This document shows positions 49,086 through 57,345 of a DNA stretch of 64,000 nt, in pieces. The notes beneath the pieces were generated by a model. That model made no database searches. It saw only the letters and a program-made list of their open reading frames with translations, and was not told the origin of the DNA. How positions within the stretch are numbered: the stretch's first letter is position 1; every line of letters starts with the position of its first letter. The stretch is from Lampropedia cohaerens (GTDB taxonomy: Bacteria > Pseudomonadota > Gammaproteobacteria > Burkholderiales > Burkholderiaceae_C). The DNA lies in NCBI RefSeq assembly GCF_001005215.1, contig NZ_LBNQ01000024.1, positions 16,818-80,817 of the forward strand. The letters run 5' to 3'. The position numbers were made by a program, and so were the translations under genes.

Positions 49086-50039
49086 ATGCCCGACCCACAA
49101 CCCGACCTGTCACGACAGGCGGAAATGGCCGAATTGATCCTGCAACTGGCCCCGCACGAAGGCCACACCCGCTCGCTGCTCGACGGCGTGCGCCTGATGC
49201 GCGCCGATCGCCCGCTGGGACGCACGCCCGTGCTGTACGAGCCGAGCATCGTCATCGTCTGCCAGGGCCACAAGCGCGGCTACCTGGCCGATCGCGTCTA
49301 CCATTACGACCCGCAGCACTATCTGGTGCTGTCGGTGCCGCTACCGTTCTCGACCGAGACCGACGCCAGCCCGGAGGAGCCCTTGCTGGCCGTATCCGTG
49401 CGCCTGGACAAGACCGCCGTGGCTGATCTGATCGTGGAGGTCGACCAGCAAACCAGCCGCGTCGCGTCCGCCCTCGTGCCGGCCGGCATCGTCTCCACAC
49501 CGCTGGACGAGGCCCTGGCCGACACCACCCTACGCCTGCTGCGGGTGCTGTGCTCGCCATTGCAGGCGCGGGTGCTGGGGCCGGGCATCGTGCGCGAGCT
49601 GTGCTTCCGCGTGCTGATCGGCGAACAAGGCGGCGCCATCCGCGCGGCGCTGGCTAGCCAGGGCAGCTTCGAGCGCATCGCGCGGGTGCTGCGGCGCATC
49701 CACCACGACTACGCCCAGCCGCTGGACGTGGCGACCCTGGCCGACGAAGCCGGCCTGAGCGTGCCGGCCTTCCACGCCCACTTCAAGGCCGTTGCCGCGA
49801 CCTCGCCGATCCAGTACATCAAGTCGGTGCGGCTGCACCAGGCGCGGCTGATGATGATCCGTGACCGCGTCACCGCCGCCGGCGCGGCCGCGCGCGTGGG
49901 CTACGAAAGCCCCTCGCAGTTCAACCGCGAGTTCAAGCGGATGTTCGGCCGCAGCCCGGGCGAGGAAGCGCGCGAAATGCGTTCGGCCTTCGCGCTGATA
50001 GAACCTGCCCAGCTTGAGGTCGCTGCCGTTACGCACTGA
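49086..50039 (+). CDS. AraC-family transcriptional regulator
   Basis: A 317-aa regulator with an N-terminal AraC_N (PF06719-type) domain: PVLYEPSIVIVCQGHKRGYLADRVYHYDPQHYLVLSVPLPFSTET. The C-terminal double helix-turn-helix is LDVATLADEAGLSVPAFHAHFKAVAATSPIQYIKSVRLHQAR ... ARVGYESPSQFNREFKRMFGRSPGE. ATG at 49086 was preferred over a TTG 21 bases upstream. Such regulators typically control divergent SDR cassettes, as here. Confidence 0.9.
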   Translation: MPDPQPDLSRQAEMAELILQLAPHEGHTRSLLDGVRLMRADRPLGRTPVLYEPSIVIVCQGHKRGYLADRVYHYDPQHYLVLSVPLPFSTETDASPEEPLLAVSVRLDKTAVADLIVEVDQQTSRVASALVPAGIVSTPLDEALADTTLRLLRVLCSPLQARVLGPGIVRELCFRVLIGEQGGAIRAALASQGSFERIARVLRRIHHDYAQPLDVATLADEAGLSVPAFHAHFKAVAATSPIQYIKSVRLHQARLMMIRDRVTAAGAAARVGYESPSQFNREFKRMFGRSPGEEAREMRSAFALIEPAQLEVAAVTH

Positions 50040-50422
50040 ACGCAGGCGCATCCGGCCCGAGAGCGCGCAGCATCCAATCCACAAAGGCGCGGAGCTTGGG
50101 CGTCATGCGGCGGTCAGCCGCGTACAACAAGTGCATGGGGCGGGCCGGCAACTCATAGCCCTCCAGCACGCGTACCAGCCGGCCAGCCGCCAAGTCGGTC
50201 GCCACCGCACGCTCGTAGCCGAACACGATGCCATAGCCGTCGAGCGCGGCGGCGTACATCGCGCCCCAGTCACTAAGGTTGAGCCGGCTGCCCACCGCCA
50301 CCGCGTGCTCGGCGCCATCGCGTACGAAACGCCATTGCCGGCTGAATGCCGACGGCCATGCCGGAAAGCCCACACATTCGTGACCGGCCAGATCAGCCGG
50401 CTCGCGGGGCGTGCCGTGCCGA
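50029..50422 (-). pseudogene. LysR-type regulator, C-terminal fragment
   Basis: Only the last ~130 residues of a LysR effector domain remain: RHGTPREPADLAGHECVGFP, SRLNLSDWGAMYAAALDGYGIV and LPARPMHLLYAADRRMTPKLRAFVDWM. The HTH and most of the effector domain are replaced upstream by the end of an IS5-type element (junction ~50420-50425). Its stop overlaps that of the AraC gene by 11 bp, convergently. Confidence 0.8.
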
Positions 50423-50485
50423 AGAACGGCAAGCGAGGGAATTTCCAGGCGATTCCGGCTTGAAAGGGCCAGTGGAGGCAAGTGG
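50421..50485 (+). mobile_element. Terminal scrap of an IS5-type insertion sequence
   Basis: The plus strand encodes NGKRGNFQAIPA followed by TGA, the end of an IS5-type transposase. It parallels RRGKHGNFQATLV of the fragment ending at 45358; the DNA around the stop aligns at roughly three quarters of positions. No more of the transposase precedes it: the upstream DNA is the LysR fragment. The 220 bp on to the MFS gene show nothing else. Confidence 0.65.
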
Positions 50486-50707
50486 ATGGGCATCCATGAT
50501 CCAAATGCCAGCACAAGCTCAGTCGCATTGTTCAAGTCGGAGTCTTGTTCAGAGGATCCCTAGGCACTCCGATGTGATCAGCCCGACTTCTTCCGAAATC
50601 AATCAGCAGTTTGTAGTCCGGCTTGAGTGCTTCGGCAACGCCTTAGCCTTGATGATTGCGACCCACGCGCAATGTCATCGTCATGAAGTCGTCCCATGCA
50701 ATCGTCG

Positions 50708-52027
50708 TTATCGACATGCCTCGTTGGTTGTGACTTGTTGGAATCGCCCCAGGCGTTTCTCCGTCGTCCAATATGCCAGGGCTGCCACCGGCAGTGCGGC
50801 CCCCAAACCGGAGGTCCACGTCCAGCCACCGTGGGCATAGGCCCATGCGCCAAACGCCGAGCCGAGCGAGCCACCCAGGAAGAATGCCGCCATATAGAGG
50901 CCATTGAGTCGACCACGCATGTTCGCGCCCAGCATGAAGATAGCGCGCTGGCCCAGCGTCAAATTGGCCGCGACACCAAAATCCAGCACGATTGCGGCTA
51001 GCACGAGCAGGCCCAGCGCCCAGCCGGAACCGGGTTGCGCCAGGTGCGTCAAGGGGAACGCCAGCGCCACCATACCCATCGCCAGCGCGGAGGCCCTGTG
51101 GCTGTGACCCAGGTCGGCAATGCGCCCGGCCAGTGGCGTGGCGACCGCGCCCGCGGCCCCTGCCAAAGAGAACAGCGCGATGCCGCTTTGCGACAGCCCG
51201 AACGCCGGGCCGGCTAGCAGCAGCGGCACCGTTGTCCAGAACACGCTGAACGCCGCGAACAGCGCGGCATGGTAGAGCGCGCGGCGGCGCAACACCGGGG
51301 TATCGCGCAGAAGATGTCCCATGGAAGCGAGCAGGCCACTGTAGTGCAGGCCGAGACTGGGCTGACGAGCCGGCAGCGTGCGGGCCAACACTACGATCAG
51401 CACCAGCATGGCGGCTGCCGCCAGCAGGAACATAGCATGCCACGAGGCCAGATCAGCGATGAAGCTGGCGACCGGCCTCGCCAGCATGATGCCGAGCATC
51501 AGCCCGCTCATCACGTTGCCCACTGCACGGCCGCGCGACGCTTCGGGCGCCAGATGCGCAGCATAGGGCACCAGCACCTGCACAGCTACAGTGCCCAGGC
51601 CGATGCCCAGCGCCGCCGCTAGGAACGGCAACGGCTGGCGCGCCAGCCCAGCACCCAGCAGCGCCATCGCCGCCAGCCCCAGTAAACCAAGCGTCAGCCG
51701 GCGGTTCTCGATCAGGTCGCCGAGCGGCACGAGCAACAGCAGGCCTAGCCCGTAGCCAAGCTGGGTCAGCGTCACGCTCAGGCCGGCTGCCTGCGGCGAC
51801 AGTCCCAGCGCCATGGCGATCGGGCCGGCCAGCGGCTGCACGTAGTACAGATTGGCGGCGGCCAGGCCGCAGGCCACCGCCAGCAGCAGCGTCAGCCTTG
51901 CTGGTGCAGTTGGGGCGTGATCTTCCCCCGTCATGCCTGTCTGACCCGGCGCGTGGGGCTGCGCGATAACGCTGTCCCGTACAGATGGATCTCGCCGTGC
52001 GCGAGGCTTTCGAAAAGCGAACTTCAT
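50708..52027 (-). CDS. MFS transporter (YdhP/arabinose-efflux-like)
   Basis: A 439-aa major facilitator with 12 predicted helices. The MFS motif A is in GLLLLVPLGDLIENRRLTLG, NLYYVQPLAGPIA marks the first helix, and RGRAVGNVMSGLMLGIML lies in the central part. It is an inner-membrane drug or metabolite exporter by family; the substrate is unknown. The start follows cagggagaaacttc. It lies downstream of a TetR gene on the same strand, with a repeat of that regulator's operator in between. Confidence 0.9.
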   Translation of the reverse strand: MKFAFRKPRARRDPSVRDSVIAQPHAPGQTGMTGEDHAPTAPARLTLLLAVACGLAAANLYYVQPLAGPIAMALGLSPQAAGLSVTLTQLGYGLGLLLLVPLGDLIENRRLTLGLLGLAAMALLGAGLARQPLPFLAAALGIGLGTVAVQVLVPYAAHLAPEASRGRAVGNVMSGLMLGIMLARPVASFIADLASWHAMFLLAAAAMLVLIVVLARTLPARQPSLGLHYSGLLASMGHLLRDTPVLRRRALYHAALFAAFSVFWTTVPLLLAGPAFGLSQSGIALFSLAGAAGAVATPLAGRIADLGHSHRASALAMGMVALAFPLTHLAQPGSGWALGLLVLAAIVLDFGVAANLTLGQRAIFMLGANMRGRLNGLYMAAFFLGGSLGSAFGAWAYAHGGWTWTSGLGAALPVAALAYWTTEKRLGRFQQVTTNEACR

Positions 52028-52049
52028 GAAGTTTCTCCCTGATTTAATT

Positions 52050-52065
52050 GGAAACAAACGTTTCC
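52050..52065. promoter_or_regulatory. Putative TetR operator before the MFS gene
   Basis: GGAAAC-AAAC-GTTTCC, a perfect 6-4-6 inverted repeat 22 bp upstream of the MFS start. On the minus strand it begins TTAGGAAACG, the same ten bases as the site before the tetR gene at 52716. Confidence 0.78.
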
Positions 52066-52083
52066 TAAATTAGGAAAAAAATA

Positions 52084-52710
52084 TCAGGCTAGCGCCTTGA
52101 GCGCGGTCGTCACGACGGCCTGCATCTGTGCACGGCTGCGCCCGGTCTTGCCGACCACTCGCATGCCTTGCGTCAGGCACAGCAGCATCCGCGCCGTGGC
52201 TTCGGCATCGACATGGATCTTGATCGAGCCGTCCGCCTGCCCCTGGCGGATCAGGTCGGCCAGCATGGCCTCATTGCGGGCCAGCGCAGCGGCGACGTGA
52301 TCGGCCACGGACTTGTCTAACGTCGAAAGCTCCACCGTACTAGCGACGACCAGACAGCCTTGCCGTCCTGTGGTGCCGTGTGCGGACTCGGCATAGAAGG
52401 TCAGTGCGGCGTGCAGGCGCTCTAGGCCTGTGCCGCCGTTGTTGATGGTCTGGCGCAGATTTTGCGTTCGCTGGGTGCGGTAACGATCCAACGCCGCCAG
52501 GAAAAGCGATTGCTTGTCCTTGAACGCTTTGTAGAGGCTGCCCTGGGCCAGTCGCATGGCACGGGTCAGGTCGGTGATCGACGCACCGGCATAGCCGCGC
52601 TCACTGAAGACGCGGATCGCTTGGTCAAGCACCTTGTCGGCGTTGAATTCGCGGGGACGGCCCCTGCTGCGTGGAAGCGATGAGGAAGATTGGACAACCA
52701 TGCTGGCCAT
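52084..52710 (-). CDS. TetR-family regulator of the MFS exporter
   Basis: A 208-aa repressor: HTH in VLDQAIRVFSERGYAGASITDLTRAMRLAQGSLYKAFKDKQSLF, then the TetR_C_16/AefR-like domain with GRQGCLVVAST. ATG at 52710 or 52701 may be used; no strong ribosome site is visible at either. It is followed 57 bp later by the MFS gene. Matching palindromes before both genes support autoregulation and control of the exporter. Confidence 0.9.
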   Translation of the reverse strand: MASMVVQSSSSLPRSRGRPREFNADKVLDQAIRVFSERGYAGASITDLTRAMRLAQGSLYKAFKDKQSLFLAALDRYRTQRTQNLRQTINNGGTGLERLHAALTFYAESAHGTTGRQGCLVVASTVELSTLDKSVADHVAAALARNEAMLADLIRQGQADGSIKIHVDAEATARMLLCLTQGMRVVGKTGRSRAQMQAVVTTALKALA

Positions 52711-52715
52711 TATAT

Positions 52716-52731
52716 GGAATCGATCGTTTCC
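52716..52731. promoter_or_regulatory. Putative TetR operator before its own gene
   Basis: GGAATCGATCGTTTCC, an inverted repeat with one mismatched pair, lies 5 bp before the tetR start. It shares TTAGGAAACG (minus strand) with the site at 52050, then differs in the spacer. Confidence 0.75.
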
Positions 52732-52853
52732 TAATATAGCACTTCACCGGAGGTTTGGGCGAGCCGTCATCACTGCTGAAGAGGAATGTCACTTCCAATG
52801 TGCGCGGGACGTTGAGCTGGCGGCCGCTCGTGCGGCCTGGGAGGCGTACCGTT

Positions 52854-53489
52854 TTATCTTTCCCGCACCTGGGTGAGGTCGATCCTGCACCAAGGAGATA
52901 CCTGCCAATGCTCAGCTTCGAACCGGTCGATGGCTGCTGCATCGCGCAAGGTCATGCCGATCATGTCCAAGCCATCGACCAGCATCCGCTTCTGCCTGGG
53001 TTGCAAATCGAAGGGATATTCATCGCCCTGCGGCGTGGAAACGATTTGCTTCTCCACGTCGATGGTCAGGCGCTTGTCCTGGCCATGCGCCACGCTGTCC
53101 ATCAACGCCTGGACCTGCTCCGGCGGCAAGGTGACAAGCAGCAGGCGATTGTTCATCGCATTGAAATAGAAGATCTCTCCGTAACTCGGCGCGACGACAG
53201 CATCGAACCCGGCCTGCTGCAATCCCCATACCGCGTGCTCCCGGCTCGATCCGCAGCCGAAGTTCGCCCCGCCCAACAGAATGCGCGCGCCGCGATATTC
53301 CGGACGGTTGAGCACGAAGTCCGGGCGAAGCCGCCCTTCGGTGTCGAAACGCAGGTCATGCAGCAGTCCGTCTGCCAATCCGCTCTTGTCGATCCCCAGC
53401 AGGAACTGCTTGGGCATGATCTGATCGGTGTCCAGGTTGCCGATTGGCAATGGCGCCGCCACGCCTGCGATACGGTGCGTTTCGCTCAT
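52854..53489 (-). CDS. leuD: Isopropylmalate dehydratase small subunit-like protein (LeuD paralogue)
   Basis: A 211-aa aconitase-superfamily swivel domain. Motifs are NLDTDQIMPKQFL, NRPEYRGARILLGGANFGCGSSREHAVW (the substrate-specificity loop) and APSYGEIFYFNAMNNRLLL. It pairs with the large subunit with a 4-bp overlap. The surrounding hydrolase and LysR gene, not leuB or leuA, suggest a catabolic or specialised hydratase (for example citramalate- or dimethylmalate-type) rather than leucine synthesis; this is inference. Confidence 0.88.
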   Translation of the reverse strand: MSETHRIAGVAAPLPIGNLDTDQIMPKQFLLGIDKSGLADGLLHDLRFDTEGRLRPDFVLNRPEYRGARILLGGANFGCGSSREHAVWGLQQAGFDAVVAPSYGEIFYFNAMNNRLLLVTLPPEQVQALMDSVAHGQDKRLTIDVEKQIVSTPQGDEYPFDLQPRQKRMLVDGLDMIGMTLRDAAAIDRFEAEHWQVSPWCRIDLTQVRER

Positions 53490-54904
53490 GCGCGGAACTC
53501 CTTGCGAATGTCGACGATGCGTCCGGCGATTGCGGCAGCGGCAGCCATGGCCGGACTCATCAGATGCGTGCGGCTGCCCCGGCCCTGCCGACCCTCGAAG
53601 TTGCGATTGGTCGTGGAGGCGCAACGCTCGCCCGGCGCGAGTACGTCGTCGTTCATCGCCAGGCACATCGAACAGCCCGGCTGTCGCCATTCGAACCCTG
53701 CCTCGACCAGCACCTGCGCGATCCCTTCGCGTTCGGCCTGGTCACGGACCAGCCCGGAGCCAGGCACCACCATCGCCCGCACGCTTGGTGCAACCTTGCG
53801 CCCCCGCACCACCCGCGCCACCTCGCGCAGGTCCTCGATGCGGGCATTCGTACACGAACCGATGAACACGCGGTCGATCGGAATACCTTCGATCGGCGTG
53901 CCAGGCGCCAAGCCGATGTAATCCAGCGCCTTGTGCCAAGTTGCCTTCTCGATATCACCCGAGGCGTCGCTCAATGGCGGCACGGTGCCATTCACCGGCA
54001 GCGCCTGGTCGGGACTGGTCCCCCAGGTGACATAGGGGGCGACCTCGGAAGCATCGAAGCGATGCTCGGCATCGAAACGCGCCGATGCGTCGGTGCGGAG
54101 TTGCCTCCACGCGGCACGAGCGGCCGCCAGCGCAGTGTCATCCATATCACAGATCCGCTCGCACACGTAGTCGGACGTGATCGCGTCTGGCGCGATCAGC
54201 GCGGCGCGGGCACCGGCTTCCACAGTCATGTTGCACAAGGTCATGCGCGCCTCGGCGGACAGTGCGGTGATAGCTTCGCCGACATACTCGACCGCATAGC
54301 CACGCGCGCCTTGTGCTCCGATCTTGGCGATGATGTGCAAGATCAGGTCCTTGGACGTCGTCCCCAGAGGCAGTCGACCATCGACTTGGATTCGCATGTC
54401 CTTGGCCACGCGATACACCAGCGTCTGGGTAGCAAGCACATGCTCCACCTCCGATGTGCCGATCCCGAACCCGAGTGCCCCGAGGGCACCATAGGTCGTG
54501 GTATGGCTGTCACCACACAACACGACCATGCCGGGTCGGATCAGGCCAAGTTCTGGCGCGACCACATGCTCGATGCCTTGCATGGGATCGCGTACGTCGA
54601 ACAGCTTGATTCTTTGCTCGGCGCAGTTGCGGGAAAAGTTTGCCGCCTGCCGCGCAGCGGGGGGGATGTTGATCGTGCGCGCCGCGATAGGCATGGGACT
54701 CGTGGGAATGACGTGATCGACCACGCCCATTTGCTGGTGTGGGCGCCGCACCCGCAATCCACGTTGCGCCAGTCCTGCAAAAGCTTGTGGGCTGGTGTAT
54801 TCGTTCATGATGTGCAGGTCGACATATAGCAGCACGTTGTCGACGTCCAAGCGTTCGACGGTGTGCGAATCGACCAGTTTCCGGTAAAGCGTCGTCGCTG
54901 GCAT
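53486..54904 (-). CDS. leuC: Isopropylmalate dehydratase large subunit-like protein (LeuC paralogue)
   Basis: A 472-aa 4Fe-4S aconitase-family subunit. Cluster ligands are Cys351 (FIGSCTNARIEDL) and Cys411/Cys414 (GCSMC). Other marks are VLCGDSHTTTYGALGALGFGIGTSEVEHVLATQ and NRNFEGRQGRGSRTHLMSPAMAAA. Small and large subunits are split as in bacterial LeuCD. It sits 18 bp after a fluoroacetate-dehalogenase-like gene in the same operon. The reaction is a hydration-dehydration of a hydroxy-diacid; the natural substrate is not certain. Confidence 0.9.
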   Translation of the reverse strand: MPATTLYRKLVDSHTVERLDVDNVLLYVDLHIMNEYTSPQAFAGLAQRGLRVRRPHQQMGVVDHVIPTSPMPIAARTINIPPAARQAANFSRNCAEQRIKLFDVRDPMQGIEHVVAPELGLIRPGMVVLCGDSHTTTYGALGALGFGIGTSEVEHVLATQTLVYRVAKDMRIQVDGRLPLGTTSKDLILHIIAKIGAQGARGYAVEYVGEAITALSAEARMTLCNMTVEAGARAALIAPDAITSDYVCERICDMDDTALAAARAAWRQLRTDASARFDAEHRFDASEVAPYVTWGTSPDQALPVNGTVPPLSDASGDIEKATWHKALDYIGLAPGTPIEGIPIDRVFIGSCTNARIEDLREVARVVRGRKVAPSVRAMVVPGSGLVRDQAEREGIAQVLVEAGFEWRQPGCSMCLAMNDDVLAPGERCASTTNRNFEGRQGRGSRTHLMSPAMAAAAAIAGRIVDIRKEFRA

Positions 54905-54922
54905 GGGCAGGCTCGCGGACAG

Positions 54923-55801
54923 TCAGGAAGTCAGGAAGGCGAGGGCGTGATCGAGCAACACCTCGGGCGCTTCCTCCGGGATGTAGTGGCCGCAGGGCAG
55001 CGCCATACCCTTTACGCCGGGATTCCAGCGGCGCCACTCGGCCAGAGGGTCGAAGCACCGTTCGATCACGCCATCGCGTCCCCACAATGCCAGGAAGGGA
55101 CATTGGATCTGCTTGCCCGCGGCAAGATCGGCCTGATCGTGTTCGAGGTCGATCCCTACCGAGGCACGGTAGTCCTCGCAGATGCCATGTGCGGTTGCCG
55201 GATCGGACAGGCAACGCAGATAGGCAGCATAGGCCTCCGGCGCGAAAGGCTTCAGGCCGGCACTGCGGGCACCCATGGTCTGCTTCAGGTAGAGATCCGG
55301 GTCGGCCCGGATCAACGTCTCTGGGAAAGGCGACGGTCGCACGAGGAAGAACCAGTGCCAGTAGGCGCGCGCGAATTCGAATGAGGTCTGCTGGTACATC
55401 GCCAGCGTGGGTGCCACATCCAGCGTGACCAGGCGGGATACCACATCTGGATGATCCAGCGCCATCCGCGCCGCGACCCGACCACCCCGGTCATGACCGA
55501 TCACCGCGAACGTCGGCAGGCCCAGCGCCTGCATTAATCGCACTTGGTCCAAGGCCATCCGACGCTTGGCGTAGTTGGCGTGGTCTGGCTCGCCTGGCGG
55601 TTTCCCGCTGTCGCCATAGCCGCGCAGGTCCGCAACGACAACTGTGAATTGCCGCGCCAGCGTCGGAGCCACCTTGTGCCAGATCGCGTGTGTCTGAGGG
55701 TGTCCATGCAGCAGAAGCAGCGCCGGCCCGGCGCCGGCCATCAACGCATGGATCTTGATGCCATCGACCGTGGCGGATACGTCGGAAAAGCCTTCGAACA
55801 T
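54923..55801 (-). CDS. Fluoroacetate/haloacetate dehalogenase-like alpha/beta hydrolase
   Basis: A 292-aa alpha/beta hydrolase in which the whole defluorinase active site is present: nucleophile Asp104 with Arg105 and Arg108 (GHDRGGR), Asp128, His149-Trp150 (AYWHWFF), Tyr211 and His272. The spacing matches the known fluoroacetate dehalogenase set (Asp110, Arg111, Arg114, Asp134, His155, Trp156, Tyr219, His280) apart from a 2-residue shift late in the chain. LHGHPQTHAIWHKV forms the oxyanion region. First gene of an operon with the LeuCD paralogue; divergent from a LysR regulator. Confidence 0.88.
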   Translation of the reverse strand: MFEGFSDVSATVDGIKIHALMAGAGPALLLLHGHPQTHAIWHKVAPTLARQFTVVVADLRGYGDSGKPPGEPDHANYAKRRMALDQVRLMQALGLPTFAVIGHDRGGRVAARMALDHPDVVSRLVTLDVAPTLAMYQQTSFEFARAYWHWFFLVRPSPFPETLIRADPDLYLKQTMGARSAGLKPFAPEAYAAYLRCLSDPATAHGICEDYRASVGIDLEHDQADLAAGKQIQCPFLALWGRDGVIERCFDPLAEWRRWNPGVKGMALPCGHYIPEEAPEVLLDHALAFLTS

Positions 55802-55862
55802 TCCTTGCCTCCATGTTCTCCATGTTCCGACGGCCATTCTATTCATGAATCAGAACGGCGTT

Positions 55863-55883
55863 ATTGAATTATATTTATTCAAT
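55863..55883. promoter_or_regulatory. AT-rich inverted repeat in the dehalogenase/LysR divergent region
   Basis: ATTGAAT, seven spacer bases, ATTCAAT: a perfect 7-7-7 inverted repeat about 62 bp before the dehalogenase start and 30 bp before the LysR start. The T-N11-A-like shape and location fit a LysR-type activator site. Confidence 0.6.
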
Positions 55884-55913
55884 TAATAACTTATGAGAAT
55901 GAATTGGAGCATC

Positions 55914-56807
55914 ATGTCCGAGTTCTCCGACATCCGCCTTTTCACCTTAGTGGCGCGCCATCGCAGCTTGGCTGCGGCCGCGCGCGAACTTGGCGTCACT
56001 CCGCCAGCGGTCAGCAAGCGCTTGGCGCATTTGGAAAAGCGGCTCGGCGTGCGCCTGACTCATCGCACGACACGACGCCTGACGCTCACGCCGGAGGGCG
56101 AACGCTACCTGGCCGAGGGATCACGCCTGCTCGGGGAATTGCAGGAACTTGAGCAAGTGCTGATCCGCGGCCATGCCGAACCGGCCGGACTGCTCCGTGT
56201 CAATGCCTCATACGGTTTCGGTCGTGCACGGGTGGCACCGGCCATTTCGGCGTTCGTTGCCCGCTATCCCGCCATACGGGTGCAACTGCAATTGACCGAC
56301 CAGCCCTTGAACCTGCGCGAACACGGTTATGACATCGGCATCCGCTTCGGCGATCCTCCCAGCACCCGGATCAATGCAAGGTTGTTGCTGCGCAATCACC
56401 GTCTTGTATGCGCTTCGCCGGCCTATGTTGCCCGGAACGGTAAGCCGAACATTCCGCACGACTTGGTGCGTCACGCCTGCTTGATCGTTCGGGAAAACGA
56501 TGCGGCCTACGGCGCTTGGCATTTCCGCCGCGGAAAGTCCACCGAGACGGTCAAAGTCGACAATGTGCTATCGAGCAACGATGGCAACGCCGTGCTGCGT
56601 TGGACGCTGGACGGCCATGGCATCGCCATCCGCTCAGCGTGGGAAATCGCACCCTACCTGGCCCGGGGCGAACTGATCCCATTACTGGGTGACTGGAAGC
56701 TACCCAACGCCGACATCTACGCGACCTACCTGGAACGCAGCGAGGTGTCGTCCGCCAAAGTGCGCGCGTTTCTTGACTTCACGGCAAAATATTTGGCGAC
56801 GAGTTGA
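55914..56807 (+). CDS. LysR-family regulator, divergent from the dehalogenase-leuCD operon
   Basis: A 297-aa LysR protein: winged HTH in FSDIRLFTLVARHRSLAAAARELGVTPPAVSKRLAHLEKRLGVRLTHRTTRRLTLTPEG and a DUF24/CrgA-like effector domain with LREHGYDIGIRFGDPP and GHGIAIRSAWEIAP. ATG at 55914 follows ttggagcatc; 55893 is a less likely start. It probably activates the divergent operon in response to its substrate. Confidence 0.9.
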   Translation: MSEFSDIRLFTLVARHRSLAAAARELGVTPPAVSKRLAHLEKRLGVRLTHRTTRRLTLTPEGERYLAEGSRLLGELQELEQVLIRGHAEPAGLLRVNASYGFGRARVAPAISAFVARYPAIRVQLQLTDQPLNLREHGYDIGIRFGDPPSTRINARLLLRNHRLVCASPAYVARNGKPNIPHDLVRHACLIVRENDAAYGAWHFRRGKSTETVKVDNVLSSNDGNAVLRWTLDGHGIAIRSAWEIAPYLARGELIPLLGDWKLPNADIYATYLERSEVSSAKVRAFLDFTAKYLATS

Positions 56808-57270
56808 AACGCCATCAAAAGGCAGCAATAAGCATTTCCATGGGAGGAGTCATCGTGACGCCAAAGGCGATCACGCACTCGATTGGCGTTGCCGATGTGG
56901 ATGCAGTCGTCATCCAGAGGCCGATGCCAGGCGGATCACACATCGGCACTGTTGCAATGCCCCATCGCCAACGCCGATTCCACTATCCCCGGCAGCAGAC
57001 TGCGCTGGGCGAGATCGCGCTTGAGCCCTCGCCGAGGTTGCGCCGCCAGAGTCCAGCAACAGCCGCGGCAACGGACTTCATTGCTTCTTTTGTGATGCGC
57101 ACAATCTCGTTGACGAACCCCATCCCGGTGCGCTTGGTCACGCAAGCATGCAACCCAGCGGTCGGAGGCGAATGAGGTATCGCTGGGGAGCGCAAACGAT
57201 TGCATGGCTAGACCGGCAGGTGCGACGGCGATGCAGTTGACATCGCCATTGCTACAGAATAGCATTTGAA
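56808..57270. other. 463-bp stretch without a convincing gene
   Basis: Overlapping short frames on both strands lack ribosome sites, family motifs and clear starts. One minus-strand frame near 57080-57195 gives a weakly protein-like peptide with no recognised relative. It may be debris of a lost gene. Confidence 0.4.
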
Positions 57271-57284
57271 CTAACGATCGTTAG
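57271..57284. promoter_or_regulatory. Putative TetR-type operator upstream of the GST gene
   Basis: CTAACGATCGTTAG is a perfect 14-bp palindrome 61 bp before the glutathione transferase start. It is the shape of TetR/AcrR operators, and a TetR gene follows the transferase. Confidence 0.7.
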
Positions 57285-57345
57285 GTATTCTCGGGCCGTT
57301 ATCGGTTGTTGACCGATACGAATTCACCCCATGGAGAGTTCTCGA

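Noticed and set aside
56804..57265. Short frames on both strands between LysR and GST
   Set aside because: They start with weak TTG or internal ATG codons, have no ribosome site and give no recognisable protein.
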